Part shown: piece by piece, positions 1 to 12,312 of the stretch
Numbering within the stretch: position 1 is the first letter of the stretch
Layout: every line of letters begins with the position of its first letter
NCBI GenBank assembly: GCA_032622095.1
Contig: CP136064.1
Coordinates: forward strand, 197,191,948 to 197,255,947
DNA: 64,000 nucleotides
From: Siphonodentalium dalli
Taxonomy: Eukaryota > Mollusca > Scaphopoda > Gadilida > Siphonodentaliidae
Direction: 5' to 3'
Translations under genes and position numbers: made by a program
The notes under the pieces: model-generated
Seen by the model: only the letters and a program-made list of their open reading frames with translations
The model's database searches: none
What the model was told of the DNA's origin: nothing

Positions 1-330
1 AATGTGACACCACTTGAACATAAACAACACCACACATCTAAACACTGGCCACAATATAAAAAATACCACTGGGCGCCCAGGGTCAGGGTGTCGATCGTTG
101 TGGGGAGCCAGGGTTCAAAGGGTTAAGGGAAACACGCTCATATTTTATTTTAGCTTTGTGCTATTGAATTCAGTGGTATTAGTATTGTTTTTTATGAAAT
201 TGTAGCGCCACGTATAGGGTTTAGTAACTAAATATTTTCCGTGTGACGACCCAGGTAACTCGTTATGACGATTTAACTAATGTTTTTATAACGACCGTGA
301 CTTAGCTAACTATACTAGTAACTGTTTTTG
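1..330. other. No gene seen; repeat remnants
   Basis: AT-rich sequence with a stray TTCAAAGGGTTAA end (about 113-126) like the right end of the TTAA-flanked elements elsewhere. No coding support. Confidence 0.5.
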
Positions 331-900
331 CTGGTACCAAAGTTCCAATCTTCAAGTCGACAGTTTGAGCGGAAACGGCACTGTTAACCCCCTAACTTGC
401 AGCCGGTTCCGTAAAGTATACGCAAAATCCAAAAAGGCACCGACCACACCTCCACTGGCTGCCTAACCACGAAAATGGACATCATATCATGCAGCGAATA
501 CCCATCTGCATCAATGGCGATAGTCGCTAGCTGTAGCGGAAGTGAATAAATTAACCCATACGCTGCTGTCGAATTTGCTACGTGTATGAATGTAAGCAAA
601 AACGCCAAAAATAACACCCGCCGACCGCACCGCCACCAGGGGATCGAGCGAGATGGAGCATGCATTATCGTGCAGAATGGACATGTATGTACCAAAATTC
701 CAATCCCCAAGTCGATAGCTCGATCGGAAACGGCACAGTTAACCCATAACTTACGCCCGGTTGCGTCAGCTACACGCAATCCAAAAAGGCATGCACCGAC
801 CGCACTTAATTCTCCTGGCTATAACTGACCACGGAAATGGACATCATATAATGCAGCGAATACCCCTCTGCATTCATTGGCGATCGGGAAAGTAACTAGC
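331..900. repeat. Two direct copies of a roughly 355-bp module
   Basis: The segment with CGGAAACGGCAC, AACTTGC/AACTTAC, TCCAAAAAGGCA and GACATCATAT recurs at a spacing of about 355 bp (372 and 727). It also contains TCCAA..CAAGTCGATAG wording shared with the 17.2-kb modules. Probably a diverged interspersed element; the ORFs here are accidental. Confidence 0.6.
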
Positions 901-1726
901 CGAAGTGAATACATTAACCAGAGCAGAAGGTGCATATACTATCTTGTAGGATAGATCTGTATGTGCCAAATTTCCAACCAAGGATCATAAATAACAGGAT
1001 GGCTCACCCAATCATATTTGTGTAATCGTCTTGGTAGAGTTATCGATCCTCCTGGTAGGACAGGCGCCGTATTTGAAATGGTAAATACACGAGGAATACA
1101 GAAATCGAATGAATGTTTTTTGTATCAAATGACTCACCGGCCACCTAGAGCCTGTAGAGGTAAATTGAAGTGATCTATATATTCACCGAGTATTAATCTT
1201 GGTGATTGTTACGTTTATTTCATTTTAATAACGGTTGTTGACTTTATTCTGATTTATTTTAATCGGTCTGTCAGTGTCAAATTCCGACGAATTCATACGA
1301 GTGAATGGAAATACTGGTACATCGTTTTTGGTCAACATTCTCAACCAAAAGCAAGGAAAACTACCCAGCCACTTTTATAACTGAGAAAATACGTCGTTTA
1401 TATTCAATCCTTGCGTACTACAGTTGTTATTTTTGTTTTGTTGCAACTTTTAAAGAATGTTTTTAACTTTTATTTTTGTTTACATTTTTACGTTGTCTTT
1501 AAATTTATCTGCAGTCTGTGTCAGCGTGTGTGTGGGCGCAGTGTGCCTGCATATGTGGCACTGTGACTATTGGTTTAGTACATGGAAATTTCAAATTCGT
1601 CCTTTCACTTTTTATCTTATATTTGTAGAACTCATCTATTGGGATCACAAATCTGAAAACCTTTTTTTAGTCAGTTTAGTTAATAGGCTAATTATTGTTT
1701 GAGTTAATATTATCTGCATGCAGTTG
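901..1726. other. No gene seen
   Basis: AT-rich. On the reverse strand at about 1010-1135 there is a short open stretch with two GTGAGT/GTGAGC donors, but no supporting exon structure. Confidence 0.4.
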
Positions 1727-1732
1727 CAATAG

Positions 1733-3042
1733 TATGGGAGGCCAAATTCACATTTAATATTAAATGAATTGCGCTTAAGCGCAATTGATTGCGCTTAAGC
1801 GCAAATACCACATATTGTGCTTAAGCGCAAATAGGGCATTTACGCTTAAGCGTAATTAATTACGCTTAAGCGCAATTAAGCGCAATCAATTGCGCTTAAG
1901 CATAATTGTGACTACTATCTAACCTACCCATAAACTATTAGCATGACCTGGTGTATCACCTAGCAACACAAGATGAGCATTGGGCTAATTTTGACCTGTA
2001 CTCAACAGTCAACTGTGAGTATGTGTTCAACAAGGAGAATCCCTAATTACATATTATCAGCATCCCTCTATCCAAAGAATTGATGTCGCCTTCCCGGAAC
2101 TCTTAGTAATTTTTTGTATGATGTTTTTAATGTATTTTTGCACAGATTTTAGCCTATACATGCATGCGGTGTCACTGCATGAGGGCTTTCTTACCTCATA
2201 CAGTAATGCTCTAATTAATCGACTTCTTAACCACAGCAGAATTATGGGTAACGTTTCAGGATTTAGTCGGAAATATGGCTTGTTGCCATTCATCGAAAAG
2301 CTCTCGAGAGCTTTCCAATGAATGGCAACAAGCCATATTTCCGACTAAATCCTGAAAAGTTATCCATAATTCTGCTGTGGTTAAGGAGTTGATTAATTAG
2401 AGCATTACTGTATGGTTTACTTATTGACTTAAATCAGGGGGAAAAAACCCTATTTTCATATTATCAGCATCCCTGTCCAAAAAATGGTGTGTAATCACTG
2501 GAGCTTTGGTGTCTCAGTCCTGGAGCTCTAGTTTTTCTTATTAAATCAGCATCTCTTGCACAAATCTATAGTATTTCCATGATCATATAGTGTGAATGTG
2601 GTGTCACCGAGGGCTTGCTTCCCTCGTATGGTGTGCTGTATACTCGAAAATTGAAGAAAATCAATGTCGCCCCGACTAATACAGAAAGTAATGCTATTGC
2701 AAGTAGCCCCAACTAATATATACCGAAGATAATATAATGCTATCACGAGTCGCTCCAACTAAAACAGAAGGTGATACTATTGCGAGTCAGCCATTTTGAT
2801 AAAGAAGTTGGGCTAGCGCTCCCTACCCAATCAAACCAATGAAACCAAGAGGTGACATGTCAATAGGAGTTAATGCTAAGTTATGGAGAAACCTATTTAT
2901 TCACCAGGGGTGTTTTGTTACATATAACCATGAATTGCGCTTAAGCGCAATTAATTGAGCTTAAGCGCAATTGATTGCGATTAAGCGCAAATAATTACGC
3001 TTAAGCGCAATTAATTATTAAATGTGAATTTGGCCTCCCATA
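1733..3042. mobile_element. Element M: 1.3-kb TIR element rich in TTAAGCGC palindromes
   Basis: Terminal inverted repeats TATGGGAGGCCAAATTCACA and its complement at 3023-3042, flanked on both sides by CAATAG (1727-1732 and 3043-3048), a 6-bp target duplication. Subterminal blocks repeat GCGCTTAAGCGCAATT (1768-1905, 2936-3013). Family A MITE copy A1 is nested inside. No transposase ORF, so non-autonomous. Confidence 0.85.
2201..2410. mobile_element. Family A MITE copy A1
   Basis: Near-perfect palindrome CAGTAATGC..GCATTACTG flanked by TA on both sides (a TA target duplication, Tc1/mariner-like). Core GATTTAGTCGGAAATATGGC and its complement. Nested in element M. Confidence 0.93.
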
Positions 3043-3048
3043 CAATAG

Positions 3049-4983
3049 AGCATTTCTAAAGTTATGTGTTCAATTGTCCAATCAGAAATATTAGGCCATG
3101 TCAAATTATATGGTGATATTCTCAGCTGGAGAACATGTCCCCCACCCCAAAAAAAATATGTTGATTCTTTCATGCAGTACGTACAGCCTACCGGTATGGT
3201 CAACTTAGTAAAATTTGTCATTGTTACATGGGCATCGAATTAATAGGAAATGTCATATTTGATATCTTGTAACTCAGTCAGTATATTCGTCCCCTCACAC
3301 CTTGATATTTGCACAACATATTAATTCATATGACACATTAATGATCAAGTTGATTAACTGTTGATCTGTTGTGAAGCAATTTCTCTTACTATATGTAAAA
3401 TATGTTAAATGATTGCCCTATCATGACATGCATGGGTCCTTGGAATCCACTTAATTTGACATTTGTAAAAATGTATTGACCAAGTTTTTTTTTTTTAGCA
3501 TTTGTTCTAGTTTCTGTATGTACTATTAGTCTTTCACTATAAATTCATTGATATATATCATATAATGACATATTAGGCATTAATTACCCTTCAAATAATG
3601 GTATGCTTAATAAGTGTAGATTGACATCTGTCATTTGGGAGTATTTCATCATTTACAATATACTTATTTAATTTATTGTAATGCTATTGCACCGGTACAT
3701 GTATTCATAGTAATTTTTTTTATCAAAATGCAAAATTGGAGTTATGGGAGACAAAATTCAAATTTTCAGTAATGACAATCAACATGCGCGATTCCATCAC
3801 AGGAATCCGGGAATTTTGTTTTAAATTTTATTATATTATTTGATATAAAAATAATATATAAATAAAAAAAATACCCGGGGGTGGTAACTTAATCTAATTT
3901 AATTATGGTTAAGTCAAGAAGTGCAATTCATTTGCACTTATAGTGTACGGTAAATCTATAAATCCATAATTGTGTGGTGGGATGCCAAATTCCATTACTG
4001 CATTAGGCTTAAGTGTAATGGAAATCTGAATTACACTTAAGCGTAATATTAATAAGATATTAAATATGAATTACGCCTCCTACATATTTGAAATACGCTT
4101 AAGCGTAATTGAGATATAAATGCTTAAAATAATTGGGTTTTCTGATCTTCATACATGTGCATTGAATAAAATGTTGTATAATCTAAAATGGAATCATTGT
4201 GAGCGATGCCTGACTATAGACCTAGATCATTTTGAGGAATTATTTTTGAGTCAATTTAATGACATGAGATATGTAAAAGTTTTCCAGTGTGTCAGCTGGA
4301 CTTTGAAGTGTAGCACTTGGTTAATAATAGACTTACTAGTAATATTAGTTATATATACTCTATTATATTAGTTCATGATTGATCTATCCAGTTTCCAGCC
4401 TGTTAAATGGACTTAAGATAATTGGGATGGTAGAACTGCAAGTAAAATTAGTAATGAATAATGGTAATATGGTACTGGTATGCCTATAATATGTCCCTAT
4501 GGCCGGTTCATAAAATTAAAAACAAAAATTTGGATTTAAGTTCTATAAATGACTTGTCAATGCCATATATTATAATTCAGATACGCATGTAGTTATATAT
4601 TATAGTACTAAAAAAATACAAACAAATAAAGTTCAGTTGTATACAAATTGACATTGACACTGACAGCGAATTTGGGTGATGCTTTTCATCGTTTTAACTG
4701 GACATTAGTAGTAACTTTCCCCAGAAAGTTCAATGTAGTGTAGGTCAATGCGTATTGTTTATGGAAATATCGACAAAATAGGGAACATTTGGTTTAAATG
4801 TTGTTTTAAAATGATTTTTGGACGGGAGAAATGAGCAACTCTATATAATTCTATAGTGTATCCATAGACGCATTTCTCGGTTTAACCTACCGACCGCAAG
4901 AGGGCGCTGCGGCGGTACGCATTACAATAGAACCAATGGGAAGTGAACCTTCCCGTTATTTAAGTTCCCTGTTCCAACCCCCA

Positions 4984-4986
<3 letters not shown>
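3049..4986. other. No gene; scattered TTAAGCGTAAT motifs
   Basis: AT-rich. 3730-4110 looks like a degraded relative of element M (TTATGGGAGACAAAATTC at one side, several CTTAAGCGTAAT repeats at 4005-4110). Nothing coding is supported. Confidence 0.5.
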
Positions 4987-4987
<1 letters not shown>

Positions 4988-5030
<43 letters not shown>

Positions 5031-5070
5031 CTCTCTCTCTATCTCGATCTCTCTCTCTCTCTCTATCTCT

Positions 5071-5157
<87 letters not shown>
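4988..5157. repeat. (CT)n microsatellite
   Basis: About 170 bp of CT/TC dinucleotide with a few interruptions. The ORF across it is a repeat translation. Confidence 0.97.
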
Positions 5158-5161
<4 letters not shown>

Positions 5162-6180
5162 CATTTAAGGACACTGGCCAATGTGTATTAATTAGTCTGT
5201 CGCCGCGTAATAGAGATAAAGGGATTATAAGATAAATGGATTAGGGTGTCTGCACTTTTCGCCCCGGATTCGTGGCTAGGACATCTATCCGGCTGATAAT
5301 AGCATATTCAATGGTGATATAATGCGAAAATGTCACATAATAGTGATTTAAAGCAATTTTTAAAAAGTGGGTCGGATCCGGATCCGGATCGGGAAAAAAA
5401 CACGTTTTCGGCCGGATCCGGAATCCGGATTAAAGTTAGTCACACTATCAACACACCTAAATTAAGTAATCTAATAACATTGCACAGAACCCGATAAGAA
5501 AAAAGTACGAAAGTTCAGTTGTAATTTTATGCTCATTATATTGTTGTTGTTTTTTTGGTCGGAGCTGCAGCTACATGGAGCATATACAAAGGGGAGATAG
5601 TTGCCAAAATTTAATACCAATACTATACTTGTTCTATATGCCATGAAAATAATGATATAGAAACTATTAGTCGTACCATTTTGAATACTGGTCGGGCGGA
5701 TCATCTGTGATGAAGAGCGTTTGTTGATTATTTCTCATTGACGGGGGTACTATAAAAGGTATCCATACACGGCTGATCCACGGCATTATGTTTGTGCACA
5801 ATAATCGAAACCACATAGCGATGGCACATTTGAATGCCATATATATGTTCCTAAAGTTGAATTTAAATATAATAATCTTAGAGATATGTATTACATATAC
5901 ATGTGCGTGTTTTTATATCAAAATATAACAAGTGTGTCCACCGATTATCTCACAATGTATGCCTTTCCTGAAATGCCAAATTTGTACTTGGTCTTTGTCA
6001 ATTGCTGCCTTTTCTTTATTTGACATTTTATCAATTGGCTCCCTGTTCCTCAGCGTACCTTAAAACTCAAATATATCAAGTTTCATGCTTCCCTCAAAAT
6101 GTGCGCAACATTTTCACATAATTATCCTCCCCACCACAAGTTTTCACAATATCTTCATACATATCTATTGCGGTTGAGTT
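5158..6180. other. No gene seen
   Basis: Contains GGATCCGGATCCGGATC at 5373-5390 and GCCGGATCCGGAATCCGGAT at 5411-5430, short palindromic GGATCC/CCGGAT runs. No coding support. Confidence 0.4.
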
Positions 6181-6185
6181 CTTAC

Positions 6186-6234
6186 CTCCTATGTCTGTCA
6201 GCAGCAGGATCAACGACCAGGCAAAGTTGTTCAT
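6186..6234 (-). CDS. Weak candidate first coding exon, minus strand
   Basis: On the reverse strand an ATG at 6234 opens MNNFAWSLILLLTDIG, hydrophobic like a signal peptide, and runs into a good donor (AGGAG|GTAAGA at 6186/6185). No downstream exon was recognised toward lower coordinates. The call rests only on the donor and the hydrophobic stretch. Confidence 0.18.
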
Positions 6235-6778
6235 CTCTCGACTTCAACCTAATTCCAACTTCTTGATATAACGAGCACGTCAAAATGGGATGTGAGCAAG
6301 ACGAGACACGGAGCAGGTTGACAACAAGTGAGACAATGGAGCAACTTGTGAGAAAGAAACGCATGTCTGTCTTGGAAGATATTGATTGACAGGTATGAAA
6401 GGCGTCACAGTTCTTCATGTTGCTAAAGATCGTGCTTGGTCATTGATTGTTCCACCATTATCGCACCGCAGTTTCAGGTTGGATTAAACTACTGCACGGC
6501 CCAATATTTGTCCAAAAACAATGAATTCCCCCCAATAAATTGTTTGAAAATCAAACTACAAGAACATTTTCAACCTACTGTTGGTATGAAATTTCCAACT
6601 ATTGTTTTGACAGGTATGCAATTTCCAACTGTTGAAAATTTTGACCCAAACCCCCATGTCGCCACGTCTCTGTACACGGGATAGGAACTGCTCCGCGGGA
6701 GAGACACCGCTTCCGATCTTTTGTCCAGTTCACTTCCGACGCACTCCAGTTCTCTAGTGACCGCGCTGAATTTCGCAA

Positions 6779-6792
6779 ATGGATTCACCAAG
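6779..6792 (+). CDS. Weak candidate first coding exon, plus strand
   Basis: A locally CpG-rich stretch at about 6660-6790 ends in ATG GAT TCA CCA AG followed by GTAAGA, resembling a 5' UTR with a short first coding segment. No continuing exon was recognised before ALKBH2, which has its own start. Confidence 0.15.
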
Positions 6793-8476
6793 GTAAGATA
6801 ACATACAGTTTTTGTGTTAAATATAACTCCCATACAACCCCAGCTGTCCATGAGTTTGATATTCCCAATATATAGTGCGCCAACTTGTCAATTTAAGTGT
6901 AAACATTTGAGTGTCAAATTTCCATTGGACTCCATGGTAAATTTGAACACAATTTTCTGTGGAAAAAAACGAATACTTCGATACTGACACGACACTGCAA
7001 GGTTTTAATAGACCAAAATGTGTTGTCTCACCACCGGACAGTGGATATATGACCTTGGAATCATATGATATTTAGATTTGAAATTGTGACGAAAAAGCTC
7101 CAGTTCACCACAGATATTCACTTTCCGAACATAAGACCCAGTTCTTTGCCGATCAACAATGTCCTGTAGATTCATATTTTACACTTCGAGCAGATTCAGG
7201 TGCGAGATTCTCCAATATTTTTAACCACCCCTCTAGCCGAAAGAGCTTACATTGATCTCAATTTGAAACAATAGTTTTTGGGTTGTGTAACATCTATGTT
7301 TAAAATCAGTGCACGTATCTGTAAAGGCAGCGTGCGATGCAAAAACACGCGTATTGGAAAAACTATGTGAGGGCAAAGATGCATGAGAAGATGGGAAGGG
7401 TGGTAGCCGGGAGTTTCCCCATCCAACAGATAAAACCGCTATTAAACGTATAATTAAACACAACAAATGGTTTCATTATGCTGCAAAATAGCTCCAATAT
7501 AGGCTCCAATACTAAAACATTGTCCACATTGGTAGTACATGTAAATTCATTTGGTTCACTATATATAGCGTGTCTTGAAAGTGCAAATTACATATATGTG
7601 GATATATCCCGGAATGGTGTTCCTCATACATACATATGACCTATTGGGATACATGTGGAAAATGTTTGAGATTTTAAATTTAAGTTATGATATTGATTTT
7701 GGAGATCCTTGCAACCATTCACAAACGCATTGAGTAGGCTCCATTAAAAGTATGAGGGATTGTGGATTGAACTTTGAACCAAACTCCACTTACACACCTT
7801 CAGTGATGTCGCTTACTCAAACCCACCCAAAATGTATTAACTTTGTATGGCGGCGAAGTTGTTGGAGCTAAGATTATCTTTTTCTCCTTTCCTATAAGTT
7901 GCAACTTATTCTTGGTTTCAGTTTATACGAATGGAAGGAATGCTCCACGTTTTCGCCCGAAGACTCGATGCATATGATGGACATTTCGTGTGGGAAATAT
8001 CCGACTGCTAGCCACAACTTGAACTCACAAGCACACCACTGAAACCCACACAGATGACAACTATGACGGTCTCCTGCTTTTACCAATAGTAATATCTATT
8101 AACCCAGAAGAACAATTGTATTATGGCGCATAATTGCAGGTTTGGGTATTTTTTACGTGATATCAGCATGGATCGTCCGATTTTGCCTATGATGGTACAC
8201 CTATAAATGTATACTGATTCATGTCCATACACAGATTTGTATAAGTCTATTTAATTAAAGACAAAATCGGACCACAATACACACATACAGTGTTCGCGCT
8301 GCCACCTTGCCAAATTTGCCAATGGCAAAAATAATTCACATTTGGCAAAAAATATTTTCATTTGGCAAAAGTTTTGGCAAGTCACTTTTTAATTCTCAAT
8401 AAAGTTGAAATATCGGTCAATCAACACCATTCATTTTAGGAAACTATCACAATAGAATTATATTAGTGGTGTTTTT
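6793..8476. other. No gene seen; TTTGGCAAA repeats at right end
   Basis: Non-repetitive AT-rich sequence. At 8305-8380 four TTTGGCAAA/TTGCCAAA words occur; similar ones lie at 10238-10270, on the other side of the foldback element. Confidence 0.4.
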
Positions 8477-9937
8477 ATGGAATCCTATTACGGCTACTTG
8501 CTAATGGCGCTTACGGCGCATCGCGCCGAAAGCGACAAAAAGTGCGCCATTAGTAACGCGCCGAAAGCGCCGAAAGCGACAAAATGTGCGCCATTAGCGT
8601 TGTTTCGGCGCGCGCCGAAAGCGCCGAAAGCGACAAAACATGCGCCATTAGTGCAATCGGCGCGGTGCGCCATTAGTGCATTCGGCGCGGTGCGCCATTA
8701 GCGCGGTGCGCCGAAAGCGACAAAATATGCGCCATTAGCGCATGTACAATTAAGTATGTGATCACCCCAGCAGGGGTGCCGGAAGAGGGGGCAGACCCAA
8801 GCTTCAATTGAGGCCAGTCTAGATGCTAGGATTTGTGATTTTCTTGTACAGTTTTCAAAAACATTTCTCACACTGCGTTGAACAACAATGGTCAGGCATT
8901 AGCACTAAGGTGCAAGGGGGGATGCAAATGGAATTATGTAAAATTTGTGTTTTGTCTGATTCTGATTCAAGGAGGTGCAGTTGGAATTTCCCAAGGTGGA
9001 CACCCCCAACGGAGACCCTCTAGCCACATCCCTGTGACCGTCTGATCGGAATGAGTACCTTTAACTACCCACAAAGGAGGGACCAGGACCACACGGCCAC
9101 AATAATTTTAAATCTGAATAATGACAAATTATAGCATTTGGATGTCTATCTACAGCAAAATTCAGCCCCTCCCTTTTAAAATTGATACATAGGCCTATAC
9201 ATTGTACATATGGCCATGCCCGATCTGTGCAGGGGCGCCGGAAGCATCCAAGGGCAAGGGGGCAGAGCCTACAAAAAGGGCACTTTTCTGCAAAAAAAAA
9301 GGGCATTTTCTCCGCAAAATCGGAAAAATAACCATAAATTCATTGTGGCAAAAATCCCTATTTTAAAGGTATTTGTCGGTTTTTATGGCCGTTTTGTGAC
9401 AAAATTGACAAAAAAATTATATTCCTTGTGAAATTTGTGGTATTTGGACAAAAAAAGGCACATTTTACTGTAAAAACGTGAGATTAAACACACAAAAAGC
9501 ATTTTCTTTCTCCAGAAAAAGGGCAAGTCCTGCCCCGCTCGCCCCCTTGGTCAAGGGCAGGGTCAGCTGCCCCATCTGCCCCCTCTTCCGGCACCCCTGC
9601 TGGGGTGATCACATACTTAATTGTATATGCGCTAATGGCGCATATTTTGTCGCTTTCGGCGCACCGCGCTAATGGCGCACCGCGCCGAATGCACTAATGG
9701 CGCACCGCGCCGATTGCACTAATGGCGCATATTTTGTCGCTTTCGGCGCAGCGCCGAAAGCGACAAAAAATGCGCCGTAATGGCGCATGTTTTGTCGCTT
9801 TCGGCGCTTTCGGAGCGCGCCGAAACAACGCTAATGGCGCACATTTTGTCGCTTTCGGCGCTTTCGGCGCATCGCGCCAAAAGCGACAAAAAGTGCGCCG
9901 AAAGCGCCATTAGCAAGTGGCCGTAATAGGATTCCAT
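8477..9937. mobile_element. Element L: foldback element with GCGCCGAAAGCGACAAAA arms
   Basis: Left arm 8477-8800 and right arm about 9570-9937 are inverted copies. They share ATGGAATCCTATTACGGC at the outer tip and GATCACCCCAGCAGGGGTGC at the inner edge. The arms are tandem variations of GCGCCGAAAGCGACAAAA and TGCGCCATTAGCG. The 770-bp interior has no transposase. Confidence 0.85.
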
Positions 9938-11881
9938 ATATGTTTTATATGGTTTCGGAAAAGTTAACTCCTCCATTAAGATGAAGTTAATCTGGTAACA
10001 TTATTATCGATGGGTGGATGGATTACCAGTATTGAGTGTGGTGGTGGTGTTTACATAGCTAATCCTCTTGTGATGTTCCTTTGTGGTGAAGCAATTCTTC
10101 TACCATTTTATTGTAGAGATGCGAGTATAATTATTAACTAACTGCTTTCCTATCAATACTAAACGTTGTTCAAACCGCGAGTGTCGAAACATAAAACTCA
10201 AACAAGGTTGAAGAAAATGATACTATCAGGGATAACATTTGGCAAATTCTGATAGAATTTGGCAAAAAATACCCTGCACAAATATATTGTGAAGTTTCTT
10301 CTATACATTATATGTTTGTTCCACACACAATAGAAAAGCATTATTTGAATTATAAGTTTACCGTTAACATTTCATTACAAATTATGCAAAAAATATGTAC
10401 ATATAGAATTGCCTCACGAAACCAGTGCGTTTGTCGAGTAAAATTGTATAGAGCTTTGTTGAATAGCAAACCAGTTTGGATTGCATTACCATTGCCCAAA
10501 TTGACAGCCATTTTCAGCCATAAAGACTGCCTTTTTAGAAGGCGGTTTTCGATGTAGTGAACTGGAGCGTATCATGTTTAGGTTTTAGTGAACTGGAGCT
10601 TTTGTTTTAGTGAATTGGAGCGAATACCATGTCTTTATCAGTCGATCAATGTCAACAGTGGGCAATGTTTTATATAAAACCGTATATATACAAAAGGTAA
10701 TTTTTGTGTGTGTTTTAATGAACTCCTTGTAAACGTTCGACTACACCATGTAAACTGCCTTACACTTAAAGATACGGGTGGCGTTGGCGGTGGGCATGCT
10801 GTTAAAATATTCACCTCTGTCAAAAACCGCCATAAACAGACAGAATACTAAAATATAGACAGACTTTGTTCTTATACCAATCAGAAATATGGCATAAACA
10901 GTATGTTATTGTCAAATGTTTTCCTTTGTTATGTAAACAAAAGCAAAAAACGTTACAGAACCTGGCTTTTGTTTAGTTCCCGATATGGTAAACATAAAGA
11001 GCGTTATTTGTTACTGTTTTTCTGATATGGAAATAATAAAGAGCGTTTATATCATGTGTGTGTGTGTGATTAACGAATATAATTGAGCTGCGTTATGTAA
11101 ACAGAAGCAAAAACTTCTGTAACACGAGCAGGCTCTTGTTTACGTACACCATCGTACGTCTTGACGACAATATATTATTTACGCGCTGATTATCTTTGGC
11201 ATACTTGTATGAACAAAACTATATATATTTTAATATTCCTTCTGTTGATGGCGATTTGAACAAATATCAATATTTCTGCAACGAACGCCGTCCGTGCCTT
11301 TAATTATGTCTATTGGAGCTGGGACAAAAATAGACCTGGTCCCAGCTGGGAGTGAGCATTGAAATATAGATTAACATAGATTATAGACCACCAATGACAA
11401 ACCCATGTCAGCATAATATAATTCATAAATCGGTCGTAATATACAGTCTTTGTTTCAACAAATAAAACTTTTGATTTAGCCCTCAAGCTAGTGCCAAAAT
11501 TTAATGTGTTAAAATGTGGTTATATGGAGTGCCATGTTGTTCTAAACACCGAAATCGGTAATGTCCATGCGTGAACAGGTGTGTGGTGGTGTCTCCCCAA
11601 TTGATAAAATACCACTAATATTTGGATATTCGGACACTCCAAGAGCATACCGTTTTAACTGTCAGACTTTAAACTAGTAGAATTTGTATCTTTCCGACTG
11701 AAAGCTTTTGGTCTAAATGTGTATGTTTTCGATGGGAATCATGAAATTGTCTCGCTCTTTATATATGGTCCCTGTTGAAAATTTCAAATCAATGGCGACA
11801 ATCAAATTCGAAACGGCAGTCGGACATTTTGGGGTTGACTATACTTGAAAAACTGGAACCCTAATCTTCTACTATATATTT
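9938..11881. other. No gene; diverged family E-like remnants
   Basis: 10800-11270 has TTTGTTCTTATACC, GTTATGTAAAC and TATATATTTTAATATTC wording shared with family E (14.7-16.5 kb, 27.0-27.9 kb). No coding support. Confidence 0.45.
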
Positions 11882-12312
11882 TGAGACTTCCGTATATATA
11901 TATATATGTGTGTGTGGGTACTTCATAGAATCTAAAACGGCTGCGCGGATCGAGCTCAAATTTCGTATATAAGGGTAAAAACCCACGCGGATCGTCCACG
12001 TCGCATTTTGGACAAGCTCTGAGCACTCATTCTCCACTCCCAATCATCAAAACACCGCAAGCGGCACTTCGGGGGTTAAGGCATCAACGATCTTGAGACT
12101 TCCGTATATATATGTGTGTGTGTGTGGGGGGGGGGGGGTACTTCATAGAATCTAAAACGGCTGCGCGGATCGAGCTCAAATTTCGTATATAGGGTAAAAA
12201 CCCACGGGGATCGTCCACGTCGCATTTTGGACAAGCTCTGAGCACTCATTCTCCACTCCCAATCATCAAAATCACCGCAAGCGGCACTTCGGGGGTTAAG
12301 GCATCAACGATC
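11882..12312. repeat. Two tandem copies of a 212-bp unit
   Basis: GAGACTTCCGTATATATA to GGGTTAAGGCATCAACGATC is present twice in direct orientation at about 212-bp spacing, with few mismatches, differing mainly in a TG/G run. Confidence 0.9.

Noticed and set aside
1010-1135. Reverse-strand open stretch with GTGAGC and GTGAGT donors
   Set aside because: No acceptor with a good pyrimidine tract, no homology I recognise and no partner exon.
1768-3013. CRISPR-like array of GCGCTTAAGCGC repeats
   Set aside because: Repeats are self-palindromic, irregularly spaced and part of a eukaryotic TIR element; there are no uniform spacers and no cas genes.
4936-5235. Serine-leucine-rich 99-codon ORF
   Set aside because: Translation of the (CT)n microsatellite.
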